Shown here piece after piece: positions 1 to 9,222 of a DNA stretch of 64,000 bases; position 1 is the first letter of the stretch, and each line of letters opens with the position of its first letter. The position numbers and the translations under genes are program-made. The notes under the pieces are model-generated. The model was not told the origin of the DNA. It searched no databases and saw only the letters and a program-made list of their open reading frames with translations. The stretch is from Streptococcus anginosus (GTDB lineage: Bacteria > Bacillota > Bacilli > Lactobacillales > Streptococcaceae). The stretch spans positions 992,001-1,056,000 of the forward strand of contig NZ_LR134283.1 in NCBI RefSeq assembly GCF_900636475.1. Direction: 5' to 3'.

Positions 1-2017
1 AAACGGCCAATAAATCAACAAAAGCTGCTGGTATCGCATTCTGTAAAACCGTTCTGATGAAACGCCCTCGAATGCGCTGCTTGTTGGGCTCCAAAGCTAA
101 CATAAATCCTGGTATACCAATAGTGAACGCACTAATCAAGGAAACTTGTGATGCTTGCAAAGGATAGGTAAAAGCAAACAAACTGGACAAAATAGCTAGT
201 GAAATGGAAAAGATATTTTTCACAAGAAATAAACTAGCGGAACGCTGAATGTTATTGACAACCCTACGTCCTTCTGTCACAATATGCGGCATATGCGAAA
301 AGTCAGAATCCAGCAAAACAACTTGTGCAATCTGTTTGGTAGCACCGTTGCCTGACTCCATAGCAATGCTGCAATCTGCAGTCTTCATTGCTAAAATATC
401 ATTTACACCGTCACCTGTCATTGCAACTTTATGTTGATTAGCTTGAAGTGCTTGAACTAATTTTTGTTTCTGTTGAGGGGTCACTCGACCAAAGACCGTA
501 TATTTTTCAACTGCTTGAGTGATTTTTTCATCAGTATCCAAGTTTTGCGCATCTACATAATTTTCAGCATGAGGAATCTCTGCTTTGGTAGCCACTGCAG
601 CAACTGTGACAGGATTATCTCCTGAAATAACTTTGACTTCCACACCTTGAACATCAAAATATGAAAAGGTCTCGGCTGCATTTTCTCGAATTGGATTTTC
701 TAATAAGATGAAGAGTAGGGGTTCTACTGTTTGAGTCAAATCACCTGTAAATGGCTGATCTTTTGATTCAGCAAAAACAAGAACCCGTGAGCCATTTTCT
801 GCATATTGTTGAAAATAGTTGCGATATTCTTCCAGCTTTTCTTTTAATACAAACTCCGGAGCACCTAAAATAAAATTGCTGTTTTTGAAAGAAATAGCAC
901 CAAACTTGGTCTTTGAACTAAACGGAAAGGTTTTCACCACGGTCCAATCCTTTTCTACTACTTCTGAAGCAAAAAAGTCTCGAATCGCTGCAATCGTTTC
1001 ATTTTCATCTGGACTTGCTGCCAGATATTGTTTAAGAGCTTCCTGCGAGGCATTCTTGTCTTGCTGAGCAGAGAGCACTTGTACAACTTTCATCGTATTT
1101 TCCGTAATGGTTCCTGTCTTATCTACACACAAAACATCTACACGAGAAAGAGACTCAATCCCCTTCATGCTGTTTAATAAAACCTGCTGTCTTGCTAGAC
1201 TAGCTGCTCCCAAAGCCAGCGCTAGAGTCATCAAAAGATAAAGCCCTTCTGGAATCATCCCAATAATAGCTCCTACCGTGGAGACAATACTAACTTGAAA
1301 ACTTTCGTGATTGGTCACATAACTTTGGAAAAATAGAAGAAGCCCTAAAGGAATAATCAAAAATCCAATCACTTTAACCAGATTATTGACCGAACGTACC
1401 ATTTCAGATTCTTCTTTTCCAGAGACTTCTTTTGCTTTCAATGTCAGTTGATTGATGTAGGATTCATCGCCTACTTTTTCCAAACGAGCATAGGCTTTGC
1501 CAGATACGACAAAACTGCCTGACATGACAGTATCCCCTATTTGCTTTGCGATTTCATCCGCTTCTCCTGTCAACTGTGATTCATTGACTTTCAATTCACC
1601 TGATACAATCTTAGCATCTGCATAGATTTGGTCTCCTGTCGAGAAAAGAACGATATCATCTTGTACTAAATCTTTTGTCTCTAGTTGGATTTCTTTACTG
1701 TCTCGTACTGCAATCGCTGTGTAGTGATGAAGTAACTGCATGTTGCTCAATATTTTGCGCGCTCTAAGCTCTTGAACAATTCCAATCAAAGAATTGATAA
1801 TAACAATAGGTAAAAAAAGTAAATTATTCCATGATTGTACAATTATCAGCAATAGAGCAAGAACAAAAAAGATGAAATTAAAATAAGTAAAGACATTGGA
1901 TTGAATGATTTGCCAAGTTGTCTTCTCCGTACTAACCGTTACTTTATTGACTAAGCCTTTTTGAATTCGTTCTTCAACCTCTTGTTGGCTAAGCCCTGTG
2001 TATATCTGTTCTGACAT
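1..2017 (-). CDS. Cation-transporting P-type ATPase (3' end beyond window)
   Basis: Reading leftwards from the ATG at 2017, which has a GGAGG ribosome binding site just upstream, an open frame runs off the window after about 672 codons. It shows the P-type ATPase series in order: N-terminal cytoplasmic segment, two early membrane helices, a TGE actuator loop near residue 150, a membrane segment with MIPEGLYLL, the phosphorylation motif DKTGT with Asp at residue 299 (1109-1123), and GDGVND near residue 535. The last membrane helices have begun when the window ends. The MIPEGLYLL form resembles the streptococcal Exp7-like HAD-IC ATPases rather than copper or classical calcium pumps. The transported ion cannot be told from the sequence. 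The gene is intact as far as it can be read. Confidence 0.9.
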   Translation of the reverse strand, partial: MSEQIYTGLSQQEVEERIQKGLVNKVTVSTEKTTWQIIQSNVFTYFNFIFFVLALLLIIVQSWNNLLFLPIVIINSLIGIVQELRARKILSNMQLLHHYTAIAVRDSKEIQLETKDLVQDDIVLFSTGDQIYADAKIVSGELKVNESQLTGEADEIAKQIGDTVMSGSFVVSGKAYARLEKVGDESYINQLTLKAKEVSGKEESEMVRSVNNLVKVIGFLIIPLGLLLFFQSYVTNHESFQVSIVSTVGAIIGMIPEGLYLLMTLALALGAASLARQQVLLNSMKGIESLSRVDVLCVDKTGTITENTMKVVQVLSAQQDKNASQEALKQYLAASPDENETIAAIRDFFASEVVEKDWTVVKTFPFSSKTKFGAISFKNSNFILGAPEFVLKEKLEEYRNYFQQYAENGSRVLVFAESKDQPFTGDLTQTVEPLLFILLENPIRENAAETFSYFDVQGVEVKVISGDNPVTVAAVATKAEIPHAENYVDAQNLDTDEKITQAVEKYTVFGRVTPQQKQKLVQALQANQHKVAMTGDGVNDILAMKTADCSIAMESGNGATKQIAQVVLLDSDFSHMPHIVTEGRRVVNNIQRSASLFLVKNIFSISLAILSSLFAFTYPLQASQVSLISAFTIGIPGFMLALEPNKQRIRGRFIRTVLQNAIPAAFVDLLAV

Positions 2018-2148
2018 ATAGCCTCCATTCACAAATCATATTAGTATTCTATCAAAAAAGTTATCCTTAGGTTATAGAAAAGTCATAAAACTGGAAAACA
2101 TGAGATTTTTCATACCTTTTCTACAAAACTTTAAAATAGAACAGCTAC

Positions 2149-2176
2149 AAAAAATCCCAACAGAAATTTGTTGGGA
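2149..2176 (-). terminator. Intrinsic terminator after ftsK
   Basis: A stem CCCAACA / TGTTGGG with a 6-base loop (2156-2175) is followed on the minus strand by six Ts (2149-2154). It lies just past the ftsK stop codon and upstream of the P-type ATPase start, so the two genes are probably separate transcripts. Confidence 0.8.
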
Positions 2177-2208
2177 AAGGATGTTACATTTTTTAAACAG
2201 CACTTATT

Positions 2209-4506
2209 TTAGTTATTCAATAAAACTTTTCTTGGCTTGGTGCCTTCTGCTGGACCGATGACACCCGCAGCTTCTAGCTCTTCCATGAGCCGAGTCGCAC
2301 GATTAAATCCGACAGACAATCGACGTTGGAGCATTGAAGCACTCGCTTTTTGAGTTTCTATGACCAAAGCCTTGGCTTCTTCAAAGAGTGGATCACCTTG
2401 TTCACTCTCACTACCTGAATCCATGTCATTCTCAGATACTTCGCCTGGGTCAAAATTATCATCATAATCTGCTTCGGCTTGATTTTTAACAAAAGTGACA
2501 ATGCGCTCTACATCTTCATCGGAAATAAATGATCCTTGCAGACGGACAGGATGATTTTCATCAATCGGCTTAAAGAGCATATCCCCACGTCCCAAGAGTT
2601 TCTCGGCACCATTTTCATCTAGAATCGTTCGGCTATCAGTTCCGCTAGAGACAGCAAAAGCAATCCGCGAAGGAACATTTGCCTTAATGAGCCCAGAAAT
2701 AACATCAACAGACGGTCGCTGAGTGGCCAAAATCATGTGAATACCAGCCGCTCGAGCTTTTTGTCCCAAGCGAATAATAGCGTCTTCCACTTCTTTGCTG
2801 GCTACCATCATAAGGTCTGCCAACTCATCCACAATGACCACAATCAAAGGAAGAGGAACTTGTTTATATTCTGGTTGACTAGCATTGTACTCGGCTACTT
2901 TGGCATTGTAACCAGCAATATTGCGAGCACCAACCTTAGAAAAGAGCTCATAGCGATTTTCCATTTCATCGACCACTTTTTGCAAAGCCCGACTCGCCTT
3001 GCGAGGGTTGGTCACAACAGGGATAAGCAAGTGAGGAATATCATTATAAACAGACAATTCAACCATTTTAGGATCGACCATCATGAACTTGACTTCATCT
3101 GGTCGTGCTTTCATGAGAATACTAGCAATAATGCCATTGACTGCAACAGATTTCCCTGAACCAGTCGATCCTGCTACTAGCAAGTGAGGCATTTTTGCCA
3201 AATCAAACGTCCGAACAGAGCCATTGACGGCTTTTCCTAAAGGAATTTCGAGTAATTTCTTATCATCTGTCTTAGACTGTTCCCAGAGTTCACGGAAAGT
3301 GACCGTCGCAATCTCGGAGTTTGGTACTTCAATTCCGACTAGAGATTTGCCCGGAATGGGTGCCTCAATCCGCACATCTTTAGCGGCCAAAGCCAAAGCT
3401 AAATCGTCAGCCAGATTGGAAATGCGGTTGACCCGCACTCCGACGGCTGGTTTGACTTCGTATTTGGTCACAGACGGTCCGATTTCAGCACGTTCAACGG
3501 CAGCACGAATGCCAAAGCTAGTGAATGTTTCTTCTAAAATCTTGATATTTTCGCGGACAATTTTCTTTTCTTTGGATTGATTTTTAGGCTTGTCTGGCGC
3601 AAACAGATTGATTGTTGGCAGTTTGTAATCGAAACTTTCTTTAGGAGTGAAATTCACTTCCACATCTTCATCTATATCATCTTGCTGATCTTCTTCGTGT
3701 GATTTCTCAGTTATACCCTCATCATAATCGTAGATTTCCGGTTCTCCCTCTTCAAATTGAATCGGAGTGTGCGCCAAGACATCATCATCTAAAATTTCTC
3801 CCGTTTCAGGATCAATTTGTAGCTCGTCTTGCTCTACTTGAATAGCACTCATCGCTTCTTGTGCAGCTTTTTCTTCTTTTTCCACAAATCGTTGCTGGCG
3901 CTTTGCTTCCCGCTTTTCATTCCATGCATGATAAGCTTCGCTTATTTTTTCAAAAATATCATAAATCGAATACGGACTAATGAGTAGCGCTCCTAACAAT
4001 ATCAGGAGAACACCGATAAAGTAGGAGCCAATATTTGAAAATAAAAAGGCTACAGGAGTATAAAGAGCAGCTCCTAATAAACCACCACCAGCAAAAGAAC
4101 TGACTTTGACAGCTGTCAAATCTGTTAAAATCCGTGACAAGGTTGTACTCAGAACCTGTCCTTTTAAATTTAAAACATTTACAAAATAAGCTTGAAATAT
4201 GAGTAGCAAGCCAATAAAAATACTGAAAAAGCCTGATTTATAGCCTTCATGCTTATTAACCCACTTAAAAAAGAAAAGGTAAATGAGACTGGCTATAATA
4301 GCCATATAGGCTAAACTTCCTACTAACAATCGAATAAGGTTGTAAAGAGTGATTCCAACGGCACCCCATTTTAAGGCTGCAAAAAGAAGCAAAAAAGCAA
4401 CTCCGAAAGTTACTAACATCCTTCGAATAGCTTTTTGACGTTCTAATTCTGCTTTTGTCGGCCGTCTTGTTGTCCGACCTTTCTTACTATTTTTCTTATT
4501 TGCCAT
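2209..4506 (-). CDS. ftsK: DNA translocase FtsK/SpoIIIE
   Basis: This is a 765-residue septal DNA translocase that moves the chromosome terminus through the closing septum. The N-terminus is basic and is followed by about four membrane helices (residues ~25-180), an acidic linker (~200-310), the RecA-like motor with Walker A GSTGSGKS near residue 445 and a Walker B stretch ([10 protein letters not shown]), and a C-terminal winged-helix gamma domain that reads KOPS/SRS-type sites. I place the start at the ATG at 4506 rather than the in-frame GTG at 4530, because [10 protein letters not shown] is the usual streptococcal N-terminus and the upstream codons are occupied by a promoter -10. No Shine-Dalgarno sequence precedes the ATG (see the promoter entry). 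Confidence 0.93.
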   Translation of the reverse strand: MANKKNSKKGRTTRRPTKAELERQKAIRRMLVTFGVAFLLLFAALKWGAVGITLYNLIRLLVGSLAYMAIIASLIYLFFFKWVNKHEGYKSGFFSIFIGLLLIFQAYFVNVLNLKGQVLSTTLSRILTDLTAVKVSSFAGGGLLGAALYTPVAFLFSNIGSYFIGVLLILLGALLISPYSIYDIFEKISEAYHAWNEKREAKRQQRFVEKEEKAAQEAMSAIQVEQDELQIDPETGEILDDDVLAHTPIQFEEGEPEIYDYDEGITEKSHEEDQQDDIDEDVEVNFTPKESFDYKLPTINLFAPDKPKNQSKEKKIVRENIKILEETFTSFGIRAAVERAEIGPSVTKYEVKPAVGVRVNRISNLADDLALALAAKDVRIEAPIPGKSLVGIEVPNSEIATVTFRELWEQSKTDDKKLLEIPLGKAVNGSVRTFDLAKMPHLLVAGSTGSGKSVAVNGIIASILMKARPDEVKFMMVDPKMVELSVYNDIPHLLIPVVTNPRKASRALQKVVDEMENRYELFSKVGARNIAGYNAKVAEYNASQPEYKQVPLPLIVVIVDELADLMMVASKEVEDAIIRLGQKARAAGIHMILATQRPSVDVISGLIKANVPSRIAFAVSSGTDSRTILDENGAEKLLGRGDMLFKPIDENHPVRLQGSFISDEDVERIVTFVKNQAEADYDDNFDPGEVSENDMDSGSESEQGDPLFEEAKALVIETQKASASMLQRRLSVGFNRATRLMEELEAAGVIGPAEGTKPRKVLLNN

Positions 4507-4522
4507 AAACTTTATTATATCA
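4507..4522 (-). promoter_or_regulatory. Extended -10 promoter abutting ftsK start (possible leaderless mRNA)
   Basis: On the minus strand a perfect extended -10, TGATATAAT, is seen (TATAAT at 4514-4519, TG at 4521-4522). Only seven bases separate it from the ftsK ATG, so transcription should begin at or next to the A of the start codon. No clear -35 hexamer lies 17 bp further upstream. Confidence 0.6.
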
Positions 4523-4593
4523 CAAATCACACACTAATCCAATGCAAGAAAAAAAGTAGAAGTTCCATGTTTCCACTTTTTAAACAACATTGC

Positions 4594-4803
4594 TTACTTC
4601 CAAATCACATCATCATTCCCATCATCTTCTGGCAAGACAAACCACAAAATCAAGTAAGGGATCAGACCGATTCCATATACAAAAAATGCTACTCCCCAGA
4701 TTAGTCGTACAATGGTAGGATCAATGTCAAAATAATTTGCAACACCTGCACAAACACCCGCAATTTTTTTATTTCGCACGTCTCTTGTCAATCTTTTAGC
4801 CAT
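4594..4803 (-). CDS. PspC-domain membrane protein
   Basis: This 69-residue protein is almost entirely one PspC domain. A basic N-terminus with the motif GVCAGVANYFDIDPTIVR is followed by two closely spaced hydrophobic helices (about residues 33-60) and an acidic tail. In proteobacteria PspC is a membrane-stress sensor of the phage-shock system. Stand-alone streptococcal copies are of unknown function and may be linked to cell-envelope stress. A very strong ribosome binding site (AAAGGAGGG) and a TATAAT box at 4828-4833 stand upstream, so it is probably monocistronic. Confidence 0.85.
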   Translation of the reverse strand: MAKRLTRDVRNKKIAGVCAGVANYFDIDPTIVRLIWGVAFFVYGIGLIPYLILWFVLPEDDGNDDVIWK

Positions 4804-4920
4804 TCTCTATCCCTCCTTTATAGATTTATTATAACATAAAATGTTTATCATTAAATTAATCTAATAAAGAATTTCCGTATACTAATTGTCAAAAATTCAT
4901 CGTCAGCAGGATTAAAAACA

Positions 4921-5367
4921 TTACTTTTGCAATCGACCTAGAATAAAGTGAGAAATTGGTCCAACAATCAGAAAATTCAAAAGAAAAGCTACAATAAAAT
5001 TGGTTAGCCAAGTTCCTAGATAATTGGCTAGTGAAAGCGGTACGCTATTAAAAAATATACCATAAAAAGGCATCGGTGAAACCATGATCAGAACCATACC
5101 ACCTGAAACAAGAATAATTTTCTACCAAGTTTTATGGCATTCCGTTAAAAATTTAAAAGCAAGTTCTTTTACAACTGATTCTGCTACAAGTAGGTCCAAG
5201 AAAAAAGCGATAAACAATCCTGGCACATATCCCATTGCTAAATGAATCCCCCAAAAATGCCCTACAACAGACAACTACAAAATGCTCATTTCCAAAACCC
5301 TCATGCTACACATGAGGACTGTAAAAAATAATGATTTCCTAAAATTCTTAGGCAGCAAATGCCTCAT
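4921..5367 (-). pseudogene. DUF2798-like small membrane protein, two in-frame amber stops
   Basis: From an ATG at 5367 to a TAA at 4921 the minus strand keeps one frame of 149 codons with no frameshift. It begins MRHLLPKNFRKSLFFTVLM, includes GHFWGIHLAMGYVPGLFIAFFL, and ends in a GPISHFILGRLQK-like tail. Three to four hydrophobic helices and the GP-F-L ending resemble DUF2798 membrane proteins. The frame is interrupted by TAG at codon 31 (5275-5277) and TAG at codon 82 (5122-5124). The simplest reading is a recently inactivated gene. The family assignment rests on overall pattern and is moderate. Confidence 0.65.
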
Positions 5368-5449
5368 TTCTTTATTGCTAAACGCTGTTTTAGTACAAAA
5401 AAAGAGCCCGATAGTGCCTTTTAGTTAGTATAGATAACCCTCAAAAGAT

Positions 5450-5478
5450 TTGAAAAATTAGCTTGTTTATAGTAAAAT
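5450..5478 (+). promoter_or_regulatory. slrA promoter
   Basis: A -35 TTGAAA (5450-5455) and a -10 TAAAAT (5473-5478) are separated by exactly 17 bp. They lie about 30 bp ahead of the slrA start, whose ribosome binding site is AGAAAGGA. Confidence 0.7.
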
Positions 5479-5509
5479 GTGAATAGTTTTAAATTCAGAA
5501 AGGACATGT

Positions 5510-6310
5510 ATGAAAAAATTACTCATTTTAGCATTGGCTGGAGCCTTATTTTTAACAGGCTGTGGCAGCATAAAAAAAGCTATTCGGAGAAATGAGACTT
5601 CGGGATCAAGTACAACAACATCCAGCTCAGATACCACAGATAAATTAGCTGAAGAACGAAAAAAAGTATTGACAGATAAGAATATCTCTTTCCCACAATT
5701 GTCTGATAAAGTCGCAGATAATGAAGCACAAGTGAAAATAACAACGACGGAAGGTGCTATCACTCTAAAACTTTTTCCTAAATATGCTCCGCTGGCTGTA
5801 GAAAATTTCTTAACTCATGCTAAAGAAGGTTATTACAATGGCTTGATTTTCCATCGTGTCATCAAAGATTTTATGATTCAAACAGGAGATCCCCTAGGAA
5901 ATGGTACTGGCGGGGAATCAATTTGGAAAGGAAAGAATGAAAAGATTGATTCTGGAAGCGGATTTAAAACAGAGATTTCTCCTTATCTCTACAATATCCG
6001 TGGTGCGTTATCAATGGCTCGTTCTTCAGATCCAAATTCTAACGGTAGCCAATTCTTTATCAATCAAAACAATAAAGATAATTCTAGCAGACTATCAAGC
6101 GATGCTTATCCTGAAAAAATCATTGAAGCCTATAAAAAAGGGGGGAATCCTAGCTTAGACGGCGATTATACAGTTTTTGGACAAGTTACTTCTGGTATGG
6201 AAGTTGTAGATAAAATTGCTACAACAGAAATCGGTGAAAACGATAAACCCAAAAAAGAGATTAAAATTGAGAAAATTGAAATCATCAAAGATTATACATT
6301 TAAGAAATAA
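5510..6310 (+). CDS. slrA: Cyclophilin-type peptidyl-prolyl isomerase lipoprotein (SlrA-like)
   Basis: A 266-residue surface lipoprotein. The signal peptide ends in the lipobox LTGC, with the lipidated Cys at residue 18, followed by a Ser/Thr-rich linker. The cyclophilin fold fills residues ~80-260, with FHRVIKDFMIQTGDP and the SQFF active-site region visible. A lysine-rich tail closes the protein. In pneumococcus the homologue, streptococcal lipoprotein rotamase A, catalyses cis-trans proline isomerisation of exported proteins and helps colonisation. The gene stands alone between its own promoter and a strong terminator. Confidence 0.9.
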   Translation: MKKLLILALAGALFLTGCGSIKKAIRRNETSGSSTTTSSSDTTDKLAEERKKVLTDKNISFPQLSDKVADNEAQVKITTTEGAITLKLFPKYAPLAVENFLTHAKEGYYNGLIFHRVIKDFMIQTGDPLGNGTGGESIWKGKNEKIDSGSGFKTEISPYLYNIRGALSMARSSDPNSNGSQFFINQNNKDNSSRLSSDAYPEKIIEAYKKGGNPSLDGDYTVFGQVTSGMEVVDKIATTEIGENDKPKKEIKIEKIEIIKDYTFKK

Positions 6311-6320
6311 AGACAAAACA

Positions 6321-6348
6321 GAGTCTGGAACTTTTTTGTTCCAGACTC
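6321..6348 (+). terminator. Terminator after slrA
   Basis: An 11-bp perfect stem, GAGTCTGGAAC paired with GTTCCAGACTC, has a T-rich loop and a T-rich tail. It lies 10 bp past the slrA stop. Confidence 0.85.
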
Positions 6349-6359
6349 GTTTGTTTTCT

Positions 6360-6485
6360 ATACACAGTAGTTGAGTGGGCTCTAATGCGCTAATGTTTCA
6401 GCTTTTACAGACCTACTAGACCTTGCAGAGGTGAGATGGTAAAATCGATTTCTTACGAAATACCGATTTTTGTCCCACTCCCCGT
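6360..6485. repeat. Intergenic GGGAC-type repeat / bidirectional terminator
   Basis: This gap contains a stem AAAATCGATTTC...GAAATACCGATTTT flanked by GAGATGG and CCCACTC. The same end pattern (a GTCCCACTCCC-like edge and internal AACAG/CTTGCA stretches) recurs near 14.6, 35.3, 37.3, 39.4 and 48.7 kb. It probably ends transcripts from both sides. Confidence 0.5.
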
Positions 6486-6496
6486 TTTCTTTATTC

Positions 6497-8038
6497 TTAC
6501 GTTAATTGATTAAAATCCCAAATCTGATCCATCCAGCCTTCATAGAAATCAGGCTCGTGGCAGACCATGAGAATGCTGCCCTTGTATTCTTTCAGAGCTC
6601 GCTTCAGCTCTTCCTTGGCATCTACATCCAGGTGGTTGGTCGGCTCGTCCAGCACCAGAACATTATTTTCTCGGTTCATGAGGAGGCAAAGGCGAACCTT
6701 GGCCTGCTCCCCTCCGGATAGGACTTGAATCTGACTTTCGATATGCTTAGAAGTTAGACCACATCTAGCCAGAGCTGCTCGAACTTCTGCCTGATTAAGA
6801 GCTGGGAAGGCGTTCCAGACTGCTTCGAGCGGCGTCTGACGATTGCCGCTTTCAACTTCCTGCTCGAAATAACCCAATTCCAGATAGTCTCCACGTTCTA
6901 CTTGACCAGCTATTGGAGGAATGATACCTAGCAAACTCTTTAGCAGGGTGGTTTTTCCGATTCCGTTAGCTCCTATAATGGCAACTTTCTGATTACGCTC
7001 AAAAGTTAAATTAAGCGGTGAAGTTAATGGACGATCGTAACCAATTTTCAAATCCTGAGTTTGAAAGATAAAGCGACCAGGCGTGCGAGCAGATTTGAAG
7101 TCAAAGGAAGGCTTGGGCTTTTCACTCTGCAGCTCAATGATGTCCATCTTATCCAGCTTTTTCTGACGGGACATTGCCATATTCCGAGTAGCTACACGGG
7201 CTTTGTTGCGCGCTACGAAGTCTTTTAAATCAGCAATTTCCTTCTGCTGCCGTTCATAGGCTGCTTCCAGTTGAGATTTTTTCATTTCATAGACTTCCTG
7301 AAACTGATAATAATCTCCAGAATAACGAGTCAGATGTTGATTTTCCACATGGTAGACGATATTGATCACATCGTTTAAGAAAGGAATATCATGCGAGATC
7401 AGAACAAAGGCATTTTCATAGTTCTGTAGGTAGCGCTTAAGCCAGTCAATGTGCTCAACATCCAGATAGTTGGTTGGCTCATCCAAGAGTAGGATATCCG
7501 GTTTTTCAAGAAGTAGCTTAGCCAAGAGAACCTTGGTCCGCTGCCCACCAGATAGCTCTGTCACATCACGCTCCATACCGTAGTCCATGACACCCAGAGC
7601 TCGTGCGACCTCGTCAATCTTAGCATCTAGAGTATAGAAATCTCGACTCTCCAAGCGATCCTGTAGCTCGCCCACTTCCTCCATAAGAGCATCAACATCG
7701 GCTCCTTCCTCAGCCATGCTCATATAGATTTCATTGATGCGGGCCTCAGTTTTGAAAAGCTCGTCAAAAGCTGTGCGCAAGACATCGCGGACAGACTGGC
7801 CTTGCTCCAACACAGCATGCTGATCCAGATAGCCAGCAGTTACATATTTGGACCACTCAACCTTACCCTCGTCTGGTAGCATTTTCCCTGTCACAATGCT
7901 CATAAAGGTTGACTTACCTTCACCATTAGCACCAACCAAGCCAATATGCTCACCCTTGAGCAGACGGAAGGATACATCCTCAAAAATAGCCCGGTCACCA
8001 AAACCGTGGCTGAGATTTTTTACTTCTAAAATACTCAT
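6497..8038 (-). CDS. ABC-F family ATPase (YkpA/YbiT type)
   Basis: This 513-residue protein has two ABC ATPase domains in one chain and no membrane segment, which defines the ABC-F class. The first domain has Walker A GANGEGKST and signature LSGGQ with LLLDEPTNYLD. A charged helical linker (about residues 240-310) follows. The second domain has GANGIGKTT, LSGGEQ and LVLDEPTNHLD. ABC-F proteins bind the ribosomal E site and modulate translation, and some confer antibiotic resistance. The sequence and spacing look most like the housekeeping YkpA/YbiT group rather than Msr/Vga resistance proteins. The ribosome binding site is AGGAGAAAAG. Confidence 0.88.
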   Translation of the reverse strand: MSILEVKNLSHGFGDRAIFEDVSFRLLKGEHIGLVGANGEGKSTFMSIVTGKMLPDEGKVEWSKYVTAGYLDQHAVLEQGQSVRDVLRTAFDELFKTEARINEIYMSMAEEGADVDALMEEVGELQDRLESRDFYTLDAKIDEVARALGVMDYGMERDVTELSGGQRTKVLLAKLLLEKPDILLLDEPTNYLDVEHIDWLKRYLQNYENAFVLISHDIPFLNDVINIVYHVENQHLTRYSGDYYQFQEVYEMKKSQLEAAYERQQKEIADLKDFVARNKARVATRNMAMSRQKKLDKMDIIELQSEKPKPSFDFKSARTPGRFIFQTQDLKIGYDRPLTSPLNLTFERNQKVAIIGANGIGKTTLLKSLLGIIPPIAGQVERGDYLELGYFEQEVESGNRQTPLEAVWNAFPALNQAEVRAALARCGLTSKHIESQIQVLSGGEQAKVRLCLLMNRENNVLVLDEPTNHLDVDAKEELKRALKEYKGSILMVCHEPDFYEGWMDQIWDFNQLT

Positions 8039-8117
8039 CTTTTCTCCTATATCATTGATTGCAGTTCCTTGATTATACCATCAAAAGGGATTTTTTGGCA
8101 AGACAGAAGAAAAGGAA

Positions 8118-8141
8118 AAGCGAGCAACTTAAGTCTCGCTT
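8118..8141 (-). terminator. Terminator after DUF898-like gene
   Basis: The stem AAGCGAG / CTCGCTT with a 10-base loop is followed by a short T tract on the minus strand. Confidence 0.65.
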
Positions 8142-8149
8142 GCTTGTTC

Positions 8150-8458
8150 TCAATTCGCATGATGAGTATGTTTAGTAATCCACTGGATCAGTTTGATATT
8201 AAGCCAAAAACCGTAAATACCAAAGGTAACAAGCGTCAAGAGCCACCACTTAATCCAATTTCCAAAAAGCTGTATTGCAGTACCGTCAAAATAGAGACGG
8301 TGCCCGTCAATGACCGTATGCTTTACCTTCCAATTATATAGGATACACATGCCTCAAGGTGCACAGATACCCAGCGTCAAAACTGTAATCAAGATAGCTA
8401 AAATAGCATGACCAATGTAAAAAAATAGACTACCATCAAAATAAGACTCTTTATACAT
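8150..8458 (-). pseudogene. DUF898-like membrane protein interrupted by an in-frame TGA
   Basis: From an ATG at 8458 with a GAGGAGAAG ribosome binding site, one frame of 103 codons continues to the stop at 8150. It encodes two similar hydrophobic blocks: VLTLGICAP in the first, and VTFGIYGFWLNIKLIQW in the second, which is preceded by VIDGHRLYFDGTA. This GxYxPW-type duplicated pattern is typical of DUF898 (YjgN-like) proteins. Codon 35 is TGA (8354-8356), exactly where family members carry the Trp of a PW motif, so a single TGG to TGA change explains the break. A 66-residue C-terminal piece could be translated alone from the ATG at 8350. Confidence 0.7.
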
Positions 8459-8475
8459 AATATCTTCTCCTCTAT

Positions 8476-9168
8476 CTAAACCAATTCTTTCAGAAATTGA
8501 ATCAGGGTTTCTGCTGAGCGTTTCCCGGCTTCAAGAATGAATTCATCAAAAGTGACATTAGCATCATGGCTAGCTGTGTCGCTCATAGCTCGGAGAACCA
8601 TAAAAGGTAGGCCAATCGAGTGAGTAGCTTGGGCAATAGCAGTGCCTTCCATCTCGACAGCTAAAACATCTGGAAAATGCTGCTTGATGCGATTAATCTT
8701 ATCTTGACCGGCAACAAAGCTGTCACCTGTCGCAATTAAACCAACACGACTCGTCTGATGTGTCTTTTCTAAAATCTTTTTCATTTCAGAAACCAAATAA
8801 CGGCTAGCTTCAAAATAAAGTGGCTGGCGCGCCATTTGTCCGTATTCATAACCAAAAGCTGTTACATCTACATCGTGGTATACTAGACGGTCAGCAACTA
8901 CAATATCGCCGATTTCCAACCCTTCGGCTACCGCTCCAGCAGAACCTGTATTGATGACAGCTGTAACCTTGAAGTCATTGACCAAAACAGCTACACTCAT
9001 AGCAGACATGACCTTGCCGATGCCGCTTTCTACCAGCACGACTTCATGTCGACCGATACTTCCTGTATGGTAAACATGCCCCAAACGTAAGTGTTTTTCA
9101 GCATTTTCTAAGTTTTCCACTAAGATTTTTAATTCCTCAGGCATAGCTGCAATAATTCCGATTTTCAT
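8476..9168 (-). CDS. mtnN: 5'-methylthioadenosine/S-adenosylhomocysteine nucleosidase
   Basis: A 230-residue nucleosidase that cleaves adenine from methylthioadenosine and S-adenosylhomocysteine. It feeds the activated-methyl cycle and, through LuxS, AI-2 formation. The fold signatures are present: the N-terminal IIAAMPEE with the catalytic-site Glu, the NTGSAGA loop, VEMEG near residue 174 that binds ribose, and SDTA with the catalytic Asp near residue 198. The ribosome binding site is GAGAGGAAAT. It follows macP, nudix and glmU in the same direction, the conserved streptococcal order, but a terminator hairpin lies between macP and mtnN. Confidence 0.95.
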   Translation of the reverse strand: MKIGIIAAMPEELKILVENLENAEKHLRLGHVYHTGSIGRHEVVLVESGIGKVMSAMSVAVLVNDFKVTAVINTGSAGAVAEGLEIGDIVVADRLVYHDVDVTAFGYEYGQMARQPLYFEASRYLVSEMKKILEKTHQTSRVGLIATGDSFVAGQDKINRIKQHFPDVLAVEMEGTAIAQATHSIGLPFMVLRAMSDTASHDANVTFDEFILEAGKRSAETLIQFLKELV

Positions 9169-9191
9169 TATTTCCTCTCATTCTATCATAA

Positions 9192-9222
9192 AAAAAGCGA
9201 AAGTCTAAGCTTCTCGCTTTTT
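9192..9222 (-). terminator. Terminator overlapping macP stop
   Basis: The hairpin AAAAAGCGA / TCGCTTTTT (9192-9200 with 9214-9222) is followed by a T tract on the minus strand. It touches the macP stop codon, so read-through into mtnN is likely reduced. Confidence 0.7.

Noticed and set aside
4507-4530. GTG start for ftsK at 4530
   Set aside because: The region is occupied by an extended -10, no ribosome binding site precedes the GTG, and the MANKKN start is the family form.
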